From assembly GCA_050246435.1 (NCBI GenBank), contig JBFWWB010000005.1:1-47785 (forward strand): a stretch of 47,785 bases of DNA, given 5' to 3'. The position numbers and the translations under genes are program-made. Position 1 is the first letter of the stretch. Each line of letters begins with the position of its first letter. Below the pieces are notes generated by a model. That model saw only the letters and a program-made list of their open reading frames with translations, did no database searches and was not told the DNA's origin. Shown one piece after another: positions 15,585 to 24,099 of the stretch. Source of the DNA: JAKFWI01 sp050246435. GTDB lineage: Bacteria > Pseudomonadota > Alphaproteobacteria > Caulobacterales > Aquidulcibacteraceae.

Positions 15585-16676
15585 TCAGCCGCCCTGCGCC
15601 AGCCGCGCGGCGGGCTCGTCGCGGAATTTCGGAATCACTTCCTCGGCGAAGAGGCGCAGCACGCGGCGGTTCTGCTCGCGCGTATTCTGCGGCGGGAAAT
15701 GCAGGATCAGCGACGTCGCCCCCGTCATCTCCTTCAGGTATTGAATTTTTTCGGTCACCGTCTTGGGCGAGCCATAGATGATCGTGTCCTGGCAGAGATC
15801 GTCGTAATCGGCGGCGTTGTACTTGTCCTTGATGGATTGCGACAGCGTACCCAGATAGCCGGACGTCGCATTGCCGGTGAACGAATGCACCTGGCGCACC
15901 ACGGCTTCGCCAGCTTCGGCTTTGGCCTGCGCGTCCGTTTCCGCGACATAGACGAAGCGCCCGATGCCGATCGTGCCGTGGCCGGCGTTTTCATTATAAG
16001 GCGCTTCCGTGAGCGCGCACTGATCGCGATAATATTTCGTCTTCACCGCCAATTCCTTGATTGGCGTCAGCGTGGAGGTGAGCAGCCCAAGGCCGTAGCG
16101 CGCGCACAGCGCGATCGATTCGTCGGACGCGGCGCCCAAATACATCGGCGGATGCGGCCGCTGGATCGGATGGGGCAGGATTTCGTAGCCCTCTTCGATC
16201 TTTATGTCGGGCAGGTGCACGCCCTTGTGGTTGATGCGATGGTCGTGGAACAGCTTCAGCATCACGTCGAGCGCTTCGGCCTGATAGGCGCGCCGGTTTT
16301 CGAAGTCTGCGCCCAGCGCGTCGAATTCGTGTTTGCGGTAGCCCGAGCCGATGCCGAATGCGATGCGCCCGTTGGTGAGCACATCGACGAACGAGATGTT
16401 CTCCACCAGCCGCACGACATTGTGCAACGGCACCACCATCACGCCGCTGCACAAGGTGATCCGCTTCGTGAGCGGCGCCAGATAGGCGATGTAGGTCAAC
16501 GGATCGGGCAGGATGCCGTAATTCGTGCTGGCGTGGTGCTCGGCGATCCAGACGTAATCGTAACCGAGCTTGTCGGCTTCGATGATCTCGCGCGTCACGC
16601 GCTCGTGCACGCCCTGATAGGGATAGGATTCGGTGTCCTTGTCGGGCTGGGAAAGCTCGATAATGCCGAACTTCAT
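15585..16676 (-). CDS. LLM-class (luciferase-like) flavin-dependent oxidoreductase
   Basis: A 363-residue TIM-barrel flavoprotein of the bacterial luciferase superfamily. Seen: MKFGIIEL, DYVWIAEHH (family EHH), LAPLTKRITLCSGVMVVPLHNVVRLVE, GRIAFGIGSGYRKHEFDALG and a C-terminal GSPKTVTEKIQYL. Members use FMNH2 with O2 (monooxygenases) or F420; the EHH and GSGY segments do not decide between them. The ATG at 16676 has GGAGG 8 bp upstream, which decides the start over an earlier in-frame ATG. It heads the operon with the two CaiB-type genes and is divergent from the MaoC-like gene across the region with the first TetR-type palindrome. Likely a monooxygenase on a CoA-activated or carboxylic substrate. 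Confidence 0.88.
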   Translation of the reverse strand: MKFGIIELSQPDKDTESYPYQGVHERVTREIIEADKLGYDYVWIAEHHASTNYGILPDPLTYIAYLAPLTKRITLCSGVMVVPLHNVVRLVENISFVDVLTNGRIAFGIGSGYRKHEFDALGADFENRRAYQAEALDVMLKLFHDHRINHKGVHLPDIKIEEGYEILPHPIQRPHPPMYLGAASDESIALCARYGLGLLTSTLTPIKELAVKTKYYRDQCALTEAPYNENAGHGTIGIGRFVYVAETDAQAKAEAGEAVVRQVHSFTGNATSGYLGTLSQSIKDKYNAADYDDLCQDTIIYGSPKTVTEKIQYLKEMTGATSLILHFPPQNTREQNRRVLRLFAEEVIPKFRDEPAARLAQGG

Positions 16677-16749
16677 GGCCGCCGCCTCCATATCGCGCCG
16701 CGTTTTGCCGGCAAACTGGCCTGTCCTTCGCCCGCCGGCAAGCAGATTC

Positions 16750-16791
16750 TCAACGATAGCGTTGACAAACGCAGGAGGAGCGGCTTGAGAT
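16750..16791 (+). promoter_or_regulatory. TetR-type operator copy 1 over a promoter for the MaoC/ligase operon
   Basis: The palindrome TCAACGATAGCGTTGA (16750-16765) overlaps a perfect TTGACA -35 box (16762-16767). A weak -10-like TGAGAT lies at 16786-16791. The following CAAACG also matches the other two copies. It sits between the luciferase-like gene (start 16676, -) and the MaoC-like gene (start 16849, +), so it could control both directions. Being over the -35 box, a bound protein would repress. Confidence 0.75.
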
Positions 16792-16797
16792 CGCCTG

Positions 16798-16840
16798 CGC
16801 CCCGAAGGGGCGGCGCCCGGCTCGCGCGCGGGCCGGGAGG
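16798..16840 (+). promoter_or_regulatory. Two leader hairpins, the second covering the ribosome-binding site
   Basis: CGCCCC-GAA-GGGGCG (16798-16812) is a perfect hairpin. CCCGGC (16816-16821) pairs with GCCGGG (16832-16837), the latter overlapping the Shine-Dalgarno GGGAGG (16835-16840) of the MaoC-like gene. Such folding could limit translation initiation, but GC-rich DNA forms such stems easily. Confidence 0.35.
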
Positions 16841-16848
16841 ATGCTGGC

Positions 16849-18012
16849 GTGAGTTGGGGCGAAATCTCCGACGCGGCGGTCGCCGAGGCCGCGAGCCTGA
16901 TCGGCGTGCCGTTGCGGCGCGACCGCATGCAATGGATCGAAACCGCCACGCGCGATGCGATCCGGCATTTCGCGTGGGGCGTCGGCGATAACAATCCGCT
17001 CTGGCTCGATCCCGAATACGCGCGCACCTCACCCTGGGGCGACGTGCTCGCACCGCCGTGCATCCTCTACGCGGTGGACAGCACGATCGTGGCGCCGAAG
17101 CTCGCGGGCGTGCAATGGGTGTATGCCGGCACGGACTGGACCTGGTTCGAGCCGGTGCGGCTTGGCGATGCGTTCACCGTCACCGCGGCGCTGCAGAAGC
17201 AGGAGGTGAAGTCCGGCCGGCGCTTTCCGCAATGGGTGCTGCAATCGGGCGAGGTGCGCTACGTCAACCAGCATGGCCGGCTGACGGCGACCGCCATCGG
17301 CCATTGCGCGCGCACGCCGCGGGGCGACAAGCTGGCCGAGGCGCGCGGCGGCGAACGCACGGCGGCGCACCAGCAGCAGAAATACACGCCTGAGCAGATC
17401 GAGGACATAGAGCGCCAGGTGCTGGCCGAGCCGCGCCGCGGCGCGGAGCCGCTTTATTGGGAGGATGTGGCTGCCGGCGTCGAAATTCCGCCCGTGGTGC
17501 GCGGGCCGCTCAGCATCGTCGACATCATCGCCTGGTATTCCGCCCAGCAGGGGGCGCAGCCCTATGGCGGCGCGCATGGCGATGCGCTGCGCTATCGCCG
17601 CCGCCACGCCGATTACCACATCAATCCCGCCACCGGCGCGAAGGACGCCGCCGGCCGCGGCCACCTGGAAGACGCCACAGGCCGCGATGTCGGCATGGGC
17701 GGCGCCTATGACATCGGCCCCCAGCGCATCTCCTGGGCGCAGCACATGCTGACCAATTGGATCGGCGACCACGGCTTCCTGCACAAGCTCAGCGTGTCGG
17801 TGCGACGGCCCAACATGGTGGGCGATACGATCTGGTGGCGCGGTAAGACGACGCGCAAGTTTGAGCGTGACGGCGCCTGCTTCGTCGAACTCGCGCTGGA
17901 GGCGGTGAACCAGGCAGGCGCGCAATCGGCGTTCGGAACCGCCGTGGTCGTGTTGCCCTCGCGTGCGCGCGGGCCCGTGCGCACACCGATTCCGCCGCAG
18001 CAGGAGGGCTAG
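16849..18012 (+). CDS. MaoC-like (double hot-dog) enoyl-CoA hydratase/dehydratase
   Basis: A 387-residue protein. Residues about 5-155 match the FAS1-like/MaoC N-terminal dehydratase domain (AIRHFAWGVGDNNPLWLDPEYA, then LAPPCILYAV). Residues about 190-375 form a second hot-dog half (LYWEDVAAGVEIPPVVRGPLSIVDIIAWYSAQ, RISWAQHMLTNWIGDHGFL, VGDTIWWRGKT). Proteins of this shape hydrate bulky enoyl-CoA esters, as in steroid side-chain degradation (ChsH1/ChsH2 relatives). The GTG at 16849 is chosen because GGGAGG lies 8 bp upstream and no in-frame ATG is near. It starts the operon with the AMP-ligase 4 bp downstream. Hydratase role is inferred from the fold. Confidence 0.82.
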   Translation: MSWGEISDAAVAEAASLIGVPLRRDRMQWIETATRDAIRHFAWGVGDNNPLWLDPEYARTSPWGDVLAPPCILYAVDSTIVAPKLAGVQWVYAGTDWTWFEPVRLGDAFTVTAALQKQEVKSGRRFPQWVLQSGEVRYVNQHGRLTATAIGHCARTPRGDKLAEARGGERTAAHQQQKYTPEQIEDIERQVLAEPRRGAEPLYWEDVAAGVEIPPVVRGPLSIVDIIAWYSAQQGAQPYGGAHGDALRYRRRHADYHINPATGAKDAAGRGHLEDATGRDVGMGGAYDIGPQRISWAQHMLTNWIGDHGFLHKLSVSVRRPNMVGDTIWWRGKTTRKFERDGACFVELALEAVNQAGAQSAFGTAVVVLPSRARGPVRTPIPPQQEG

Positions 18013-18016
18013 GGGC

Positions 18017-19615
18017 ATGCTGAAAATTCTCGATCACACGCCCTATGCGCTCACTCTGCGTGATCTGGTGGCGCAGCGCAGCGCACTGGGCGCCAAGCCG
18101 CTCCTCATCTGCCGCGACGAGGTGTTGACCTACGCCGAAGCACATGCGCGCTCCAACGAGGTGGCCAACCGGCTGCTCGAATTCGGCATACGCAAGGGCG
18201 ATGTCGTCGGCACGTTCATGTATAATTCGCTGGCGCAGGCGCTCATCTGGTTCGGCTGCGCCAAGATCGGCGCCATCTATGCGCCGCTCAACGTCTCGCT
18301 GGTGAAAGATGACCTCGCCTACAGCCTGAACGACAGCGGCGCTTCGCTGCTGATCCTCGATGAGGAATTGGCCCCCGCCTACAACGCCGCGCGCGATCAG
18401 CTGACGCGGAAGCTGCAGGTGTTCGTCCATGGCAAGCCGGAAGCCGTACCCGGCGCTTTGCCGTTCGAGCGCCTGCTGGGCGCCAGCAGCACGATGCCGG
18501 AGGCGGACGTGCGCCCCACCGATCCCGCCGCCATCATCTATACCGGCGGCAGCACGAGCATGCCGAAGGCCGTGCTCGCCAATCATCTCTATTACATCGC
18601 CGCCGCCATCCGTTATGGAGAAATCGCGCAGGCAGGCCCCGACGACGTGGGCTTCGCCAACTCGCATTTTTTCCATATCGGTGGCCAGCAATTCGGCGTC
18701 ACCGGCCCGCTCTATCACGGCATGACCGGTGTGATGGAGAAATGGTTCAGCGTAACCCGCTATCTCGATGTGGCGCGGAAATACGGCGCGACGATCATCG
18801 ATCCGATCGGCACCATGATCGCTGCACTGATGAACCGCCCGGAATCCCCGCTCGATCGTGAGCATCGCATGCGCGTCGGGGTCGGCATCGCTTCGGGCCA
18901 AAACCGCCGCGAGGTGCGCGATGGATTCGAGCAGCGCTTCGGCGTCACCTTGCTCGAAGTCTATTCGATGACCGAGATGGGCGTCATGATCTGCAGCGAG
19001 CGCATGGCCGATCGCCGCGCCGGCAGCTGCGGGCGTCCGCACGGCTGGGCCGACATCTGCATCGTCGATCAGGACGACAATCCCGTGCCGGCCGGCGTCG
19101 CAGGCCAAATATTGCTGCGCCCGAAAGTGCTCAACACCGCGATGATGCGCTACGTGAACAAGCCGGAAGAGACGATCGCCGCCTGGCGCAATTTCTGGTA
19201 CCACTCGGGCGACGTGGGCCGGCTCGACGAAGACGGCTATCTCTATTTTGTCGGCCGCGAGGCGCATTGGGTGCGCCGGCGCGGCGAGAACGTCTCCGCA
19301 TTCGAGGTCGAGAAGGCGATCACCGCGCATCCTTCCGTGCTGGATTGCGCCGTCGTCGGCGTGCCTTCGGAACTGGGCGAGGAGGACATCAAGGCCTATG
19401 TCCAGCTCCGTCCAGAAGAGGAGCCCGTGGATCCGCCGGCGCTGGTGGCCTTCTGCAAGGAGCGTATCGCCTTTTTCAAGGTTCCCCGTTACGTCGAATT
19501 CGTCGACGGCTTTCCGCGCACGATGACCAAGAACGAGATTGCGCGCCACGAATTGCGCGCGCGCGGCATCGGGCGCGCCTGGGACGCGAGCACGCAGGTT
19601 TGGCGCGATGGCTGA
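18017..19615 (+). CDS. Acyl-CoA synthetase (AMP-forming), CaiC-like
   Basis: A 532-residue ATP-dependent acid-CoA ligase. The P-loop is the unusual YTGGSTSMPKAV (175-186; the usual form is YTSGTTGxPKG). The A5-type motif is EVYSMTEMG, the A7-type motif YHSGDVG with Asp, and the hinge is VGREAHWVRRRGENVSAFEVE. The C-terminal Lys lies in PRTMTKNEIARHELR. The ATG at 18017 follows GGAGGGCTAGGGG; upstream in-frame codons lie in the previous gene. The stop overlaps the next start by 8 bp. It probably activates the acid that the MaoC-like enzyme later processes; substrate unknown. Confidence 0.88.
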   Translation: MLKILDHTPYALTLRDLVAQRSALGAKPLLICRDEVLTYAEAHARSNEVANRLLEFGIRKGDVVGTFMYNSLAQALIWFGCAKIGAIYAPLNVSLVKDDLAYSLNDSGASLLILDEELAPAYNAARDQLTRKLQVFVHGKPEAVPGALPFERLLGASSTMPEADVRPTDPAAIIYTGGSTSMPKAVLANHLYYIAAAIRYGEIAQAGPDDVGFANSHFFHIGGQQFGVTGPLYHGMTGVMEKWFSVTRYLDVARKYGATIIDPIGTMIAALMNRPESPLDREHRMRVGVGIASGQNRREVRDGFEQRFGVTLLEVYSMTEMGVMICSERMADRRAGSCGRPHGWADICIVDQDDNPVPAGVAGQILLRPKVLNTAMMRYVNKPEETIAAWRNFWYHSGDVGRLDEDGYLYFVGREAHWVRRRGENVSAFEVEKAITAHPSVLDCAVVGVPSELGEEDIKAYVQLRPEEEPVDPPALVAFCKERIAFFKVPRYVEFVDGFPRTMTKNEIARHELRARGIGRAWDASTQVWRDG

Positions 19616-19949
19616 GGGCGCAGCACTCTTCCGTGCGGGTTCTGTCACGTTCGATCCGGGCGATGGCGAAAACGGCAGCCTCTATGTGTGCGATCCCGCC
19701 GGCGCGGGCGAGGCCGCCGTCGCCGCCGCCATCGCCGCCTTGCGTGCGCGGGCGTTGTGGTCGGATGCGCCGCCGAAACAGGTGCGCGCCGATCAGGTAG
19801 AAGCCTACGCCACGCAGCTTTCCTTCATCGCGCAGGCGCAAATCGCGATCGATGGCGCGGCGTTGACCATCGCGCGCTTCGATCATCCGAAGTTTCCGTC
19901 CAGCGCAGTACGCTTCGCCGCCTGGAAGCGTGCGTTCGAGGAGAGATAA
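19608..19949 (+). CDS. Uncharacterised 113-residue protein
   Basis: I do not recognise this family. The ATG at 19608 overlaps the ligase stop by 8 bp, and GAGGAG near its own end serves the next gene (start 19954), so it is translated as part of the operon. The protein is soluble, Ala-rich, without signal peptide or membrane segment. It has a central helix (AVAAAIAALRARALW) and a C-terminal strand-helix stretch (ALTIARFDHPKFPSSAVRFAAWKRAFEER). Its operon position suggests an accessory subunit or binding protein for the ligase or lactonase, but nothing in the sequence proves it. Confidence 0.65.
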   Translation: MAEGAALFRAGSVTFDPGDGENGSLYVCDPAGAGEAAVAAAIAALRARALWSDAPPKQVRADQVEAYATQLSFIAQAQIAIDGAALTIARFDHPKFPSSAVRFAAWKRAFEER

Positions 19950-19953
19950 GCCG

Positions 19954-20862
19954 ATGCGTGAAATGATGGCCGGCCTCGGCTTTCCGGAAGGCCCTGTCGC
20001 GCTGGCGGACGGCTCACTGCTCTGCGTCGAACTCGATGGCGGCTTTCTCACCCGTGTGCGCGGCGGTAAGCGCGAGGTCGTCGCCGATCTCGGCGGCAGT
20101 CCGAACGGCGCCGCCATCGGGCCGGACGGATGGATTTATGTCTGCAACAATGGCGGCATCCGGTTCCGCCGGCGCGAAGACGGTCTGAACTTGCCGATCG
20201 GCGGCCCGCCGGGCCATCCCGATGGCTGGATCGAACGCGTCCACCTCGAAACTGGCAAAGTCGAGCGTCTTTACACCGAATGTGACGGCGTGCCGCTTTA
20301 TGGCCCGAACGACATCGTGTTCGATCGCCGCGGCGGCTTCTGGTTCACCGATTTGGGCGGGGTCACGCGCGAGGCGGTCACGCGCGGCGCGATTTATTAC
20401 GCACGAACGGATGGCTCCTTCATTCGCCGCGCGGCGTTTCCCTTGCTCACGCCGAACGGCGTCGGCCTCTCGCCGGACGGCGCGACGCTTTACGTCGCTG
20501 AAACGCTAACCGCGCGGCTCTGGGCGTATGACGTCGTTGGCGAAGGCGAGCTTTCGAAAGCGGAATTTCCCTCGCCGAACGGCGGGCGCATCTTGTACGG
20601 CGCCGGCGGCTATGCGCGATACGATTCCATGGCTGTCGAAGAGAACGGCAACATCTGCGTGGCGACGCTGGAATCCGGCGGCGTCACCGTAATTTCGCCG
20701 ACGGGCGCCTTGGTCGAATTCCGCCCGATGCCGGACATCTACTGCACCAATATTTGCTTCGGCGGGCCGGATATGCGCACCGCCTATCTCACGCTCTCCA
20801 GCACAGGACGGCTCGTGGCCGTCGAGTGGCCGCGGCCTGGCCTGCGGCTTCTGCATGGCTAG
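19954..20862 (+). CDS. SMP-30/gluconolactonase-like lactonase
   Basis: A 302-residue six-bladed beta-propeller of the SMP-30/Gnl/LRE family. Seen: GLGFPEGPVAL with the metal-binding Glu near residue 14, GSPNGAAIGPDG, PNDIVFDRRGGFWFTDLGG with metal-binding Asn, LTPNGVGLSPDGATLYVAET, and YDSMAVEENGNICVATL with the catalytic-site Asp. Members hydrolyse lactones using Ca2+ or Zn2+. It is fourth in the operon after MaoC, ligase and the small protein, and could open a lactone formed by the luciferase-like or FMO-type (Baeyer-Villiger-like) oxygenases encoded nearby; that link is inference. Confidence 0.88.
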   Translation: MREMMAGLGFPEGPVALADGSLLCVELDGGFLTRVRGGKREVVADLGGSPNGAAIGPDGWIYVCNNGGIRFRRREDGLNLPIGGPPGHPDGWIERVHLETGKVERLYTECDGVPLYGPNDIVFDRRGGFWFTDLGGVTREAVTRGAIYYARTDGSFIRRAAFPLLTPNGVGLSPDGATLYVAETLTARLWAYDVVGEGELSKAEFPSPNGGRILYGAGGYARYDSMAVEENGNICVATLESGGVTVISPTGALVEFRPMPDIYCTNICFGGPDMRTAYLTLSSTGRLVAVEWPRPGLRLLHG

Positions 20863-20865
20863 ATC

Positions 20866-21552
20866 GTGAAGCCGCTCGCTCCCGGCGAGGGGATTGTGCG
20901 CCGCATTGCTGCGCGCGCCTTCCCAGGCGCGGTCGGCGCGCGCGTACAGGACGGCGTGCACGATATGGCCGTCGTCGTGCGTCACGATGGCGCGCAGGTG
21001 ACTGCGGTGCGGGCGCGCACGCTGGAAATTCCGTGGTCCACGTGCCCGGAGGCGAAGGATCGCCTGCAGTCGCTTGTCGGCGCGAAGGTCGGCGCCGATA
21101 GCCGCGCGGCCGCCGCCGGAATAGATCAGCATTTCCAGTGCACGCATCTGCTGGATCTCGCGCGCTTCGCGATCGGCCATATCGCGCGCGGCGGAACGCG
21201 GCGTTACCGCATCGCGGTGGCGCCGGCAGCCGATCGCGCGATCGAAGCTTCGGCGGTGCGCGACGGCCGCGAAATACTGCGCTGGGAAATCGTCGACGGC
21301 GTCGTCACGCAGCCTGCGGCGTTCGCTGGACATCGTGTCGGCGCGCGCGCCGATTTCGGCGACGCCTTCGAGGCCGACGCCGACCTGTTCGAGACGGCGA
21401 TGATGCTGCGCCGGGCGATCCTGGTGTATCGCGGCCGCCGCCGGCTCGATCCGAACACGCGCTCCGCCGAAACAATGACCTGGATGACGGGCGCCTGTTA
21501 CACCTTCCAGCCGGTGAACGCCGCGCGCGCCCGGCGGGCGGATGGCGGCTGA
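20866..21552 (+). CDS. DUF2889 family protein
   Basis: A 228-residue protein with the DUF2889 pattern: WSTCPEAKDRLQSLVG, CTHLLDLARFAIGHIARG, and the end MTWMTGACYTFQPVNA. The CP...L..L.G and C.HL.DL Cys/His segments resemble a metal or cofactor site but no function is established for the family. The GTG at 20866 lies 3 bp after the lactonase stop, so it is the last gene of this operon. Family members often sit in catabolic clusters for steroids or aromatic acids. No signal peptide. Confidence 0.78.
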   Translation: MKPLAPGEGIVRRIAARAFPGAVGARVQDGVHDMAVVVRHDGAQVTAVRARTLEIPWSTCPEAKDRLQSLVGAKVGADSRAAAAGIDQHFQCTHLLDLARFAIGHIARGGTRRYRIAVAPAADRAIEASAVRDGREILRWEIVDGVVTQPAAFAGHRVGARADFGDAFEADADLFETAMMLRRAILVYRGRRRLDPNTRSAETMTWMTGACYTFQPVNAARARRADGG

Positions 21553-21559
21553 AGCGTCG

Positions 21560-21599
21560 TCAACGCAAGCGTTGACATACGGAGCGAAGCCCGTATCGT
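21560..21599 (+). promoter_or_regulatory. TetR-type operator copy 2 over the promoter of the FMO gene
   Basis: TCAACGCAAGCGTTGA (21560-21575) overlaps TTGACA (21572-21577); a -10-like TATCGT lies at 21594-21599 with 16 bp spacing. The transcript would begin near 21605, just before the FMO gene, so an almost leaderless mRNA is possible. Outer half-sites are identical to copies 1 and 3. Confidence 0.75.
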
Positions 21600-21623
21600 C
21601 GCCGGCGGATGCAGAGGATCGCG

Positions 21624-23396
21624 ATGGACGCCCGGGAAACGCAGAACGCCGCCGCGCGGGAGGTCTTCGCGCGCGTTATTGCGCAGATGGACGATGCGTT
21701 CGCGCGAGGAGACGCCGCAGCCTTTGCGGATTTGTTCGTCGAAGGCGGCTATTGGCGCGACATCCTTTCCTTCACCTGGGCGCGCCGCACCTATGGCGGG
21801 AAGGGCGAAATCGCCGCCGCCTTCGCCGCCCACGCGCCGGGCGCTGGCGCCTTGCGCTTCCGCATCGCAGCGGATCGTACGTCGCCGCGCCGCGTGAAGC
21901 GCGCCGGGCGCGACGTGATCGAGGGTTGGTTCACGTTTGAAACGGCGCTTGGCCGCGGCGCGGGATTCGCGCGCATGCTGGCGGAAGCGGAGGAGGGCGC
22001 GCCGCGCCTGTGGCTGGCGCTCACCACATTGCACGAGTTGCGCGACCATGAGGAGAAGGCGGGCGCCGCCCGACCGATGGGCGATGAATTCTCCCAAATC
22101 CAAGGACCGGAAAACTGGGCCGACATGCGCCGGCGCGAACAGGCCTACGCCGATCGCGATCCGCAGGTCGTCATCATCGGCGCAGGCCAAGGCGGCGTCA
22201 TGCTGGCGGCGCGGCTGCGCCAGATGGGCGTCGATGCGCTGGTGATCGAGAAGAATGCGCGCGTCGGCGACAATTGGCGCGCGCGCTACAACAATCTCAC
22301 CCTGCACAACGGCGTCGATGCCAATCACTTTCCGTATCTGCCGTTCCCGGAAACGTGGCCGGTGTGGCTGCCGAAGGATAAGGTCGCCGATTGGCTCGAA
22401 AGTTACGCCAATTTCCTCGAGCTGAATGTCTGGACGAATTCAGAGGTGGAGAGCGCCGCGTATGACGCCGCGGCGAAACGGTGGCGGCTTTTCGTCCGCC
22501 ACGGCGATGAACGCCGCGAGATGCGCGTGCCGCACCTCGTCGCCGCGATGGGCCTTTCCGGCGGCGCGCCGCACACGCCCGATCTGCCCGGCCTCAAGGA
22601 TTTCGCCGGCGCGGTGATGCATTCGGGCGCGTTCCAATCCGGCGCCGCCTGGAAGGGCAAGCGCGCGATCGTCGTCGGCACGGGCAATAGCGGGCATGAC
22701 ATCGCACAGGATTTGTATTTCAGCGGCGCGGATGCCGTTTCCCTCATGCAGCGCGGGCCGACCTGCGTAATCAGCCTCACGCCGGGTGCGGCCATTTCCT
22801 ATTCGGTGTTCAGCGAGGGCGCACCGGTCGACGATGCGGATTTGATGATCGCGGCGGTGCCGTATCCGATGCTGATCGACTCCTATCAGTGGATCACCAA
22901 GCGCACGAACCGCCAGGATGCGGATTTGCTGGCCGGCCTGAACGCGGCCGGCTTCAAGACGTGGACCGGCGTCGACGATACGGGCTTCCAGCTGCTCTAT
23001 CTGCGCGGGCTCGGCGGCTATTACATCGACGTCGGCTGCAGCCAGCTCATCATCGAGCGCAAGGTCGGCGTGGTGCAGGCCGAAGATATGGATCGGTTCG
23101 AGCCGCAGGGATTGCGCCTGAAGGACGGCGGCTTCGTTGCGTGCGATCTCGTGGTGCTGGCGACCGGGTTCGAGAGCATGCAGCATGAGATCGGCCGCAT
23201 CGTCGGCCCCGAAATCGCCGAGCGCATCGGCCCCGTCTGGGGTTTCGACGAGCACTACAACATGCGCAACATGTGGGGGCCCACGGCGCAGGAAAATTTC
23301 TGGATCATGGGCGGCAGTCTCACCGAGGCGCGCTTCCATTCCCGCCATCTGGCGCTGCAGGTTTGCGCAAGCCTCGCCGGCGTCGCGCCGCGCTAA
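21624..23396 (+). CDS. NTF2-like domain fused to a flavin-containing (FMO/Baeyer-Villiger type) monooxygenase
   Basis: A 590-residue fusion. Residues about 10-150 look NTF2/SnoaL-like (helix VFARVIAQMDDAFARGDAAAFADLF, then GGYWRDILSFTW). Residues about 180-590 are an NAD(P)H- and FAD-dependent monooxygenase with VVIIGAGQGG (FAD GxGxxG, G186-G191), FAGAVMHSGAF (FMO-type fingerprint), VVGTGNSGHD (NADPH GxGxxG, about 352-357) and the ATGFE motif near the end. Such fusions are common in Proteobacteria, but their substrates are mostly unknown. The ATG at 21624 has AGAGGA 5 bp upstream and is preferred over 21609. The stop overlaps the convergent TetR gene by 4 bp. Oxygenation of a ketone or side chain is likely. 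Confidence 0.88.
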   Translation: MDARETQNAAAREVFARVIAQMDDAFARGDAAAFADLFVEGGYWRDILSFTWARRTYGGKGEIAAAFAAHAPGAGALRFRIAADRTSPRRVKRAGRDVIEGWFTFETALGRGAGFARMLAEAEEGAPRLWLALTTLHELRDHEEKAGAARPMGDEFSQIQGPENWADMRRREQAYADRDPQVVIIGAGQGGVMLAARLRQMGVDALVIEKNARVGDNWRARYNNLTLHNGVDANHFPYLPFPETWPVWLPKDKVADWLESYANFLELNVWTNSEVESAAYDAAAKRWRLFVRHGDERREMRVPHLVAAMGLSGGAPHTPDLPGLKDFAGAVMHSGAFQSGAAWKGKRAIVVGTGNSGHDIAQDLYFSGADAVSLMQRGPTCVISLTPGAAISYSVFSEGAPVDDADLMIAAVPYPMLIDSYQWITKRTNRQDADLLAGLNAAGFKTWTGVDDTGFQLLYLRGLGGYYIDVGCSQLIIERKVGVVQAEDMDRFEPQGLRLKDGGFVACDLVVLATGFESMQHEIGRIVGPEIAERIGPVWGFDEHYNMRNMWGPTAQENFWIMGGSLTEARFHSRHLALQVCASLAGVAPR

Positions 23397-24043
23397 TCGC
23401 CGCGTGGACTGAGGCCGTTGATGACCATCTCGGCGAAGGCGGCGCCGGTTTCCTCCGCGGTGTAGCCGCGCCGAGATTTGAACCAGCGGTGCGTCCAGTT
23501 CATCATGCCGATGATGCCATAGGCGATAAGGCGCGCGTCTGCGTTCGCATTGAACGCCTTCGCGCGCATGCCTTCCTCGACGATGGAGACGATCGCCCGG
23601 TCGAACCGGCGGGATAGATCGCGCATGTCCTTCGCCCACGCCGATTTATCGACGCCGATCTTGCGCATGTCCTCCTGGACGTACACGTAAAGCTGGGGAT
23701 GGTCGCGATAGGAGGCCATCACGCCGCTCATATATCGGCGAATCTTTTCCGCCGGCGGGATTTTCTCCGCCGCGATCCGTTCCACCATTTCGACATTGGC
23801 GGCGGTGGCGATCTGCACCACTTCCTGGAACAGCTCCTTCTTGCCTGCGGCGTAGTAATAGAGCGTAGCGCGGTCGATCCCGGCGGCGGCCGCGATCTCG
23901 TTGACGTTCGTCGCCTGGTAGCCCTTCTCGCGAAAGATTTCCGCGGCCTTCAGAACGATTTCGCGCTTGCGGGCGCTGTATTCGGCCTGACCCGAATTGG
24001 ACAGGGTTTCGCGCCGGATGGCGATGTTGCTCTTGCGGGTCAT
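23393..24043 (-). CDS. TetR/AcrR-family repressor
   Basis: A 216-residue regulator. The N-terminal HTH is clear (KREIVLKAAEIFREKGYQATNVNEIAAAAGIDRATLYYYAAGKKELF, about residues 27-73). The C-terminal ligand domain resembles that of TetR regulators of lipid and CoA-thioester catabolism. It is divergent from the thiolase-like operon, and operator copy 3 lies 57 bp upstream of its own start, so it probably represses itself too. It is the only TetR gene in the window, which makes it the best candidate reader of the three identical palindromes. A CoA-ester or the free acid is a likely inducer. Confidence 0.9.
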   Translation of the reverse strand: MTRKSNIAIRRETLSNSGQAEYSARKREIVLKAAEIFREKGYQATNVNEIAAAAGIDRATLYYYAAGKKELFQEVVQIATAANVEMVERIAAEKIPPAEKIRRYMSGVMASYRDHPQLYVYVQEDMRKIGVDKSAWAKDMRDLSRRFDRAIVSIVEEGMRAKAFNANADARLIAYGIIGMMNWTHRWFKSRRGYTAEETGAAFAEMVINGLSPRGD

Positions 24044-24099
24044 GTGATGCCGAGTATCGCGTGCGCCTTACTCTGGGGCAAGATCGGCGCCGCGTGTAA

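Noticed and set aside
15276..16991. Long open frame on the + strand (571 codons) across the CoA-transferase and luciferase-like genes
   Set aside because: It is antisense to two well-supported genes, has Arg/Gln/His-rich low-similarity translation and no family motif; GC-rich DNA keeps such frames open.
17789..19648. Long open frame on the - strand (619 codons) opposite the acyl-CoA ligase
   Set aside because: Antisense shadow of a gene with full ligase motifs; no recognisable domain.
18121..19890. Other TTGAC sequences (for example near 18126 and 19862) as further operator copies
   Set aside because: They lack the inverted TCAACG half-site and lie inside genes.
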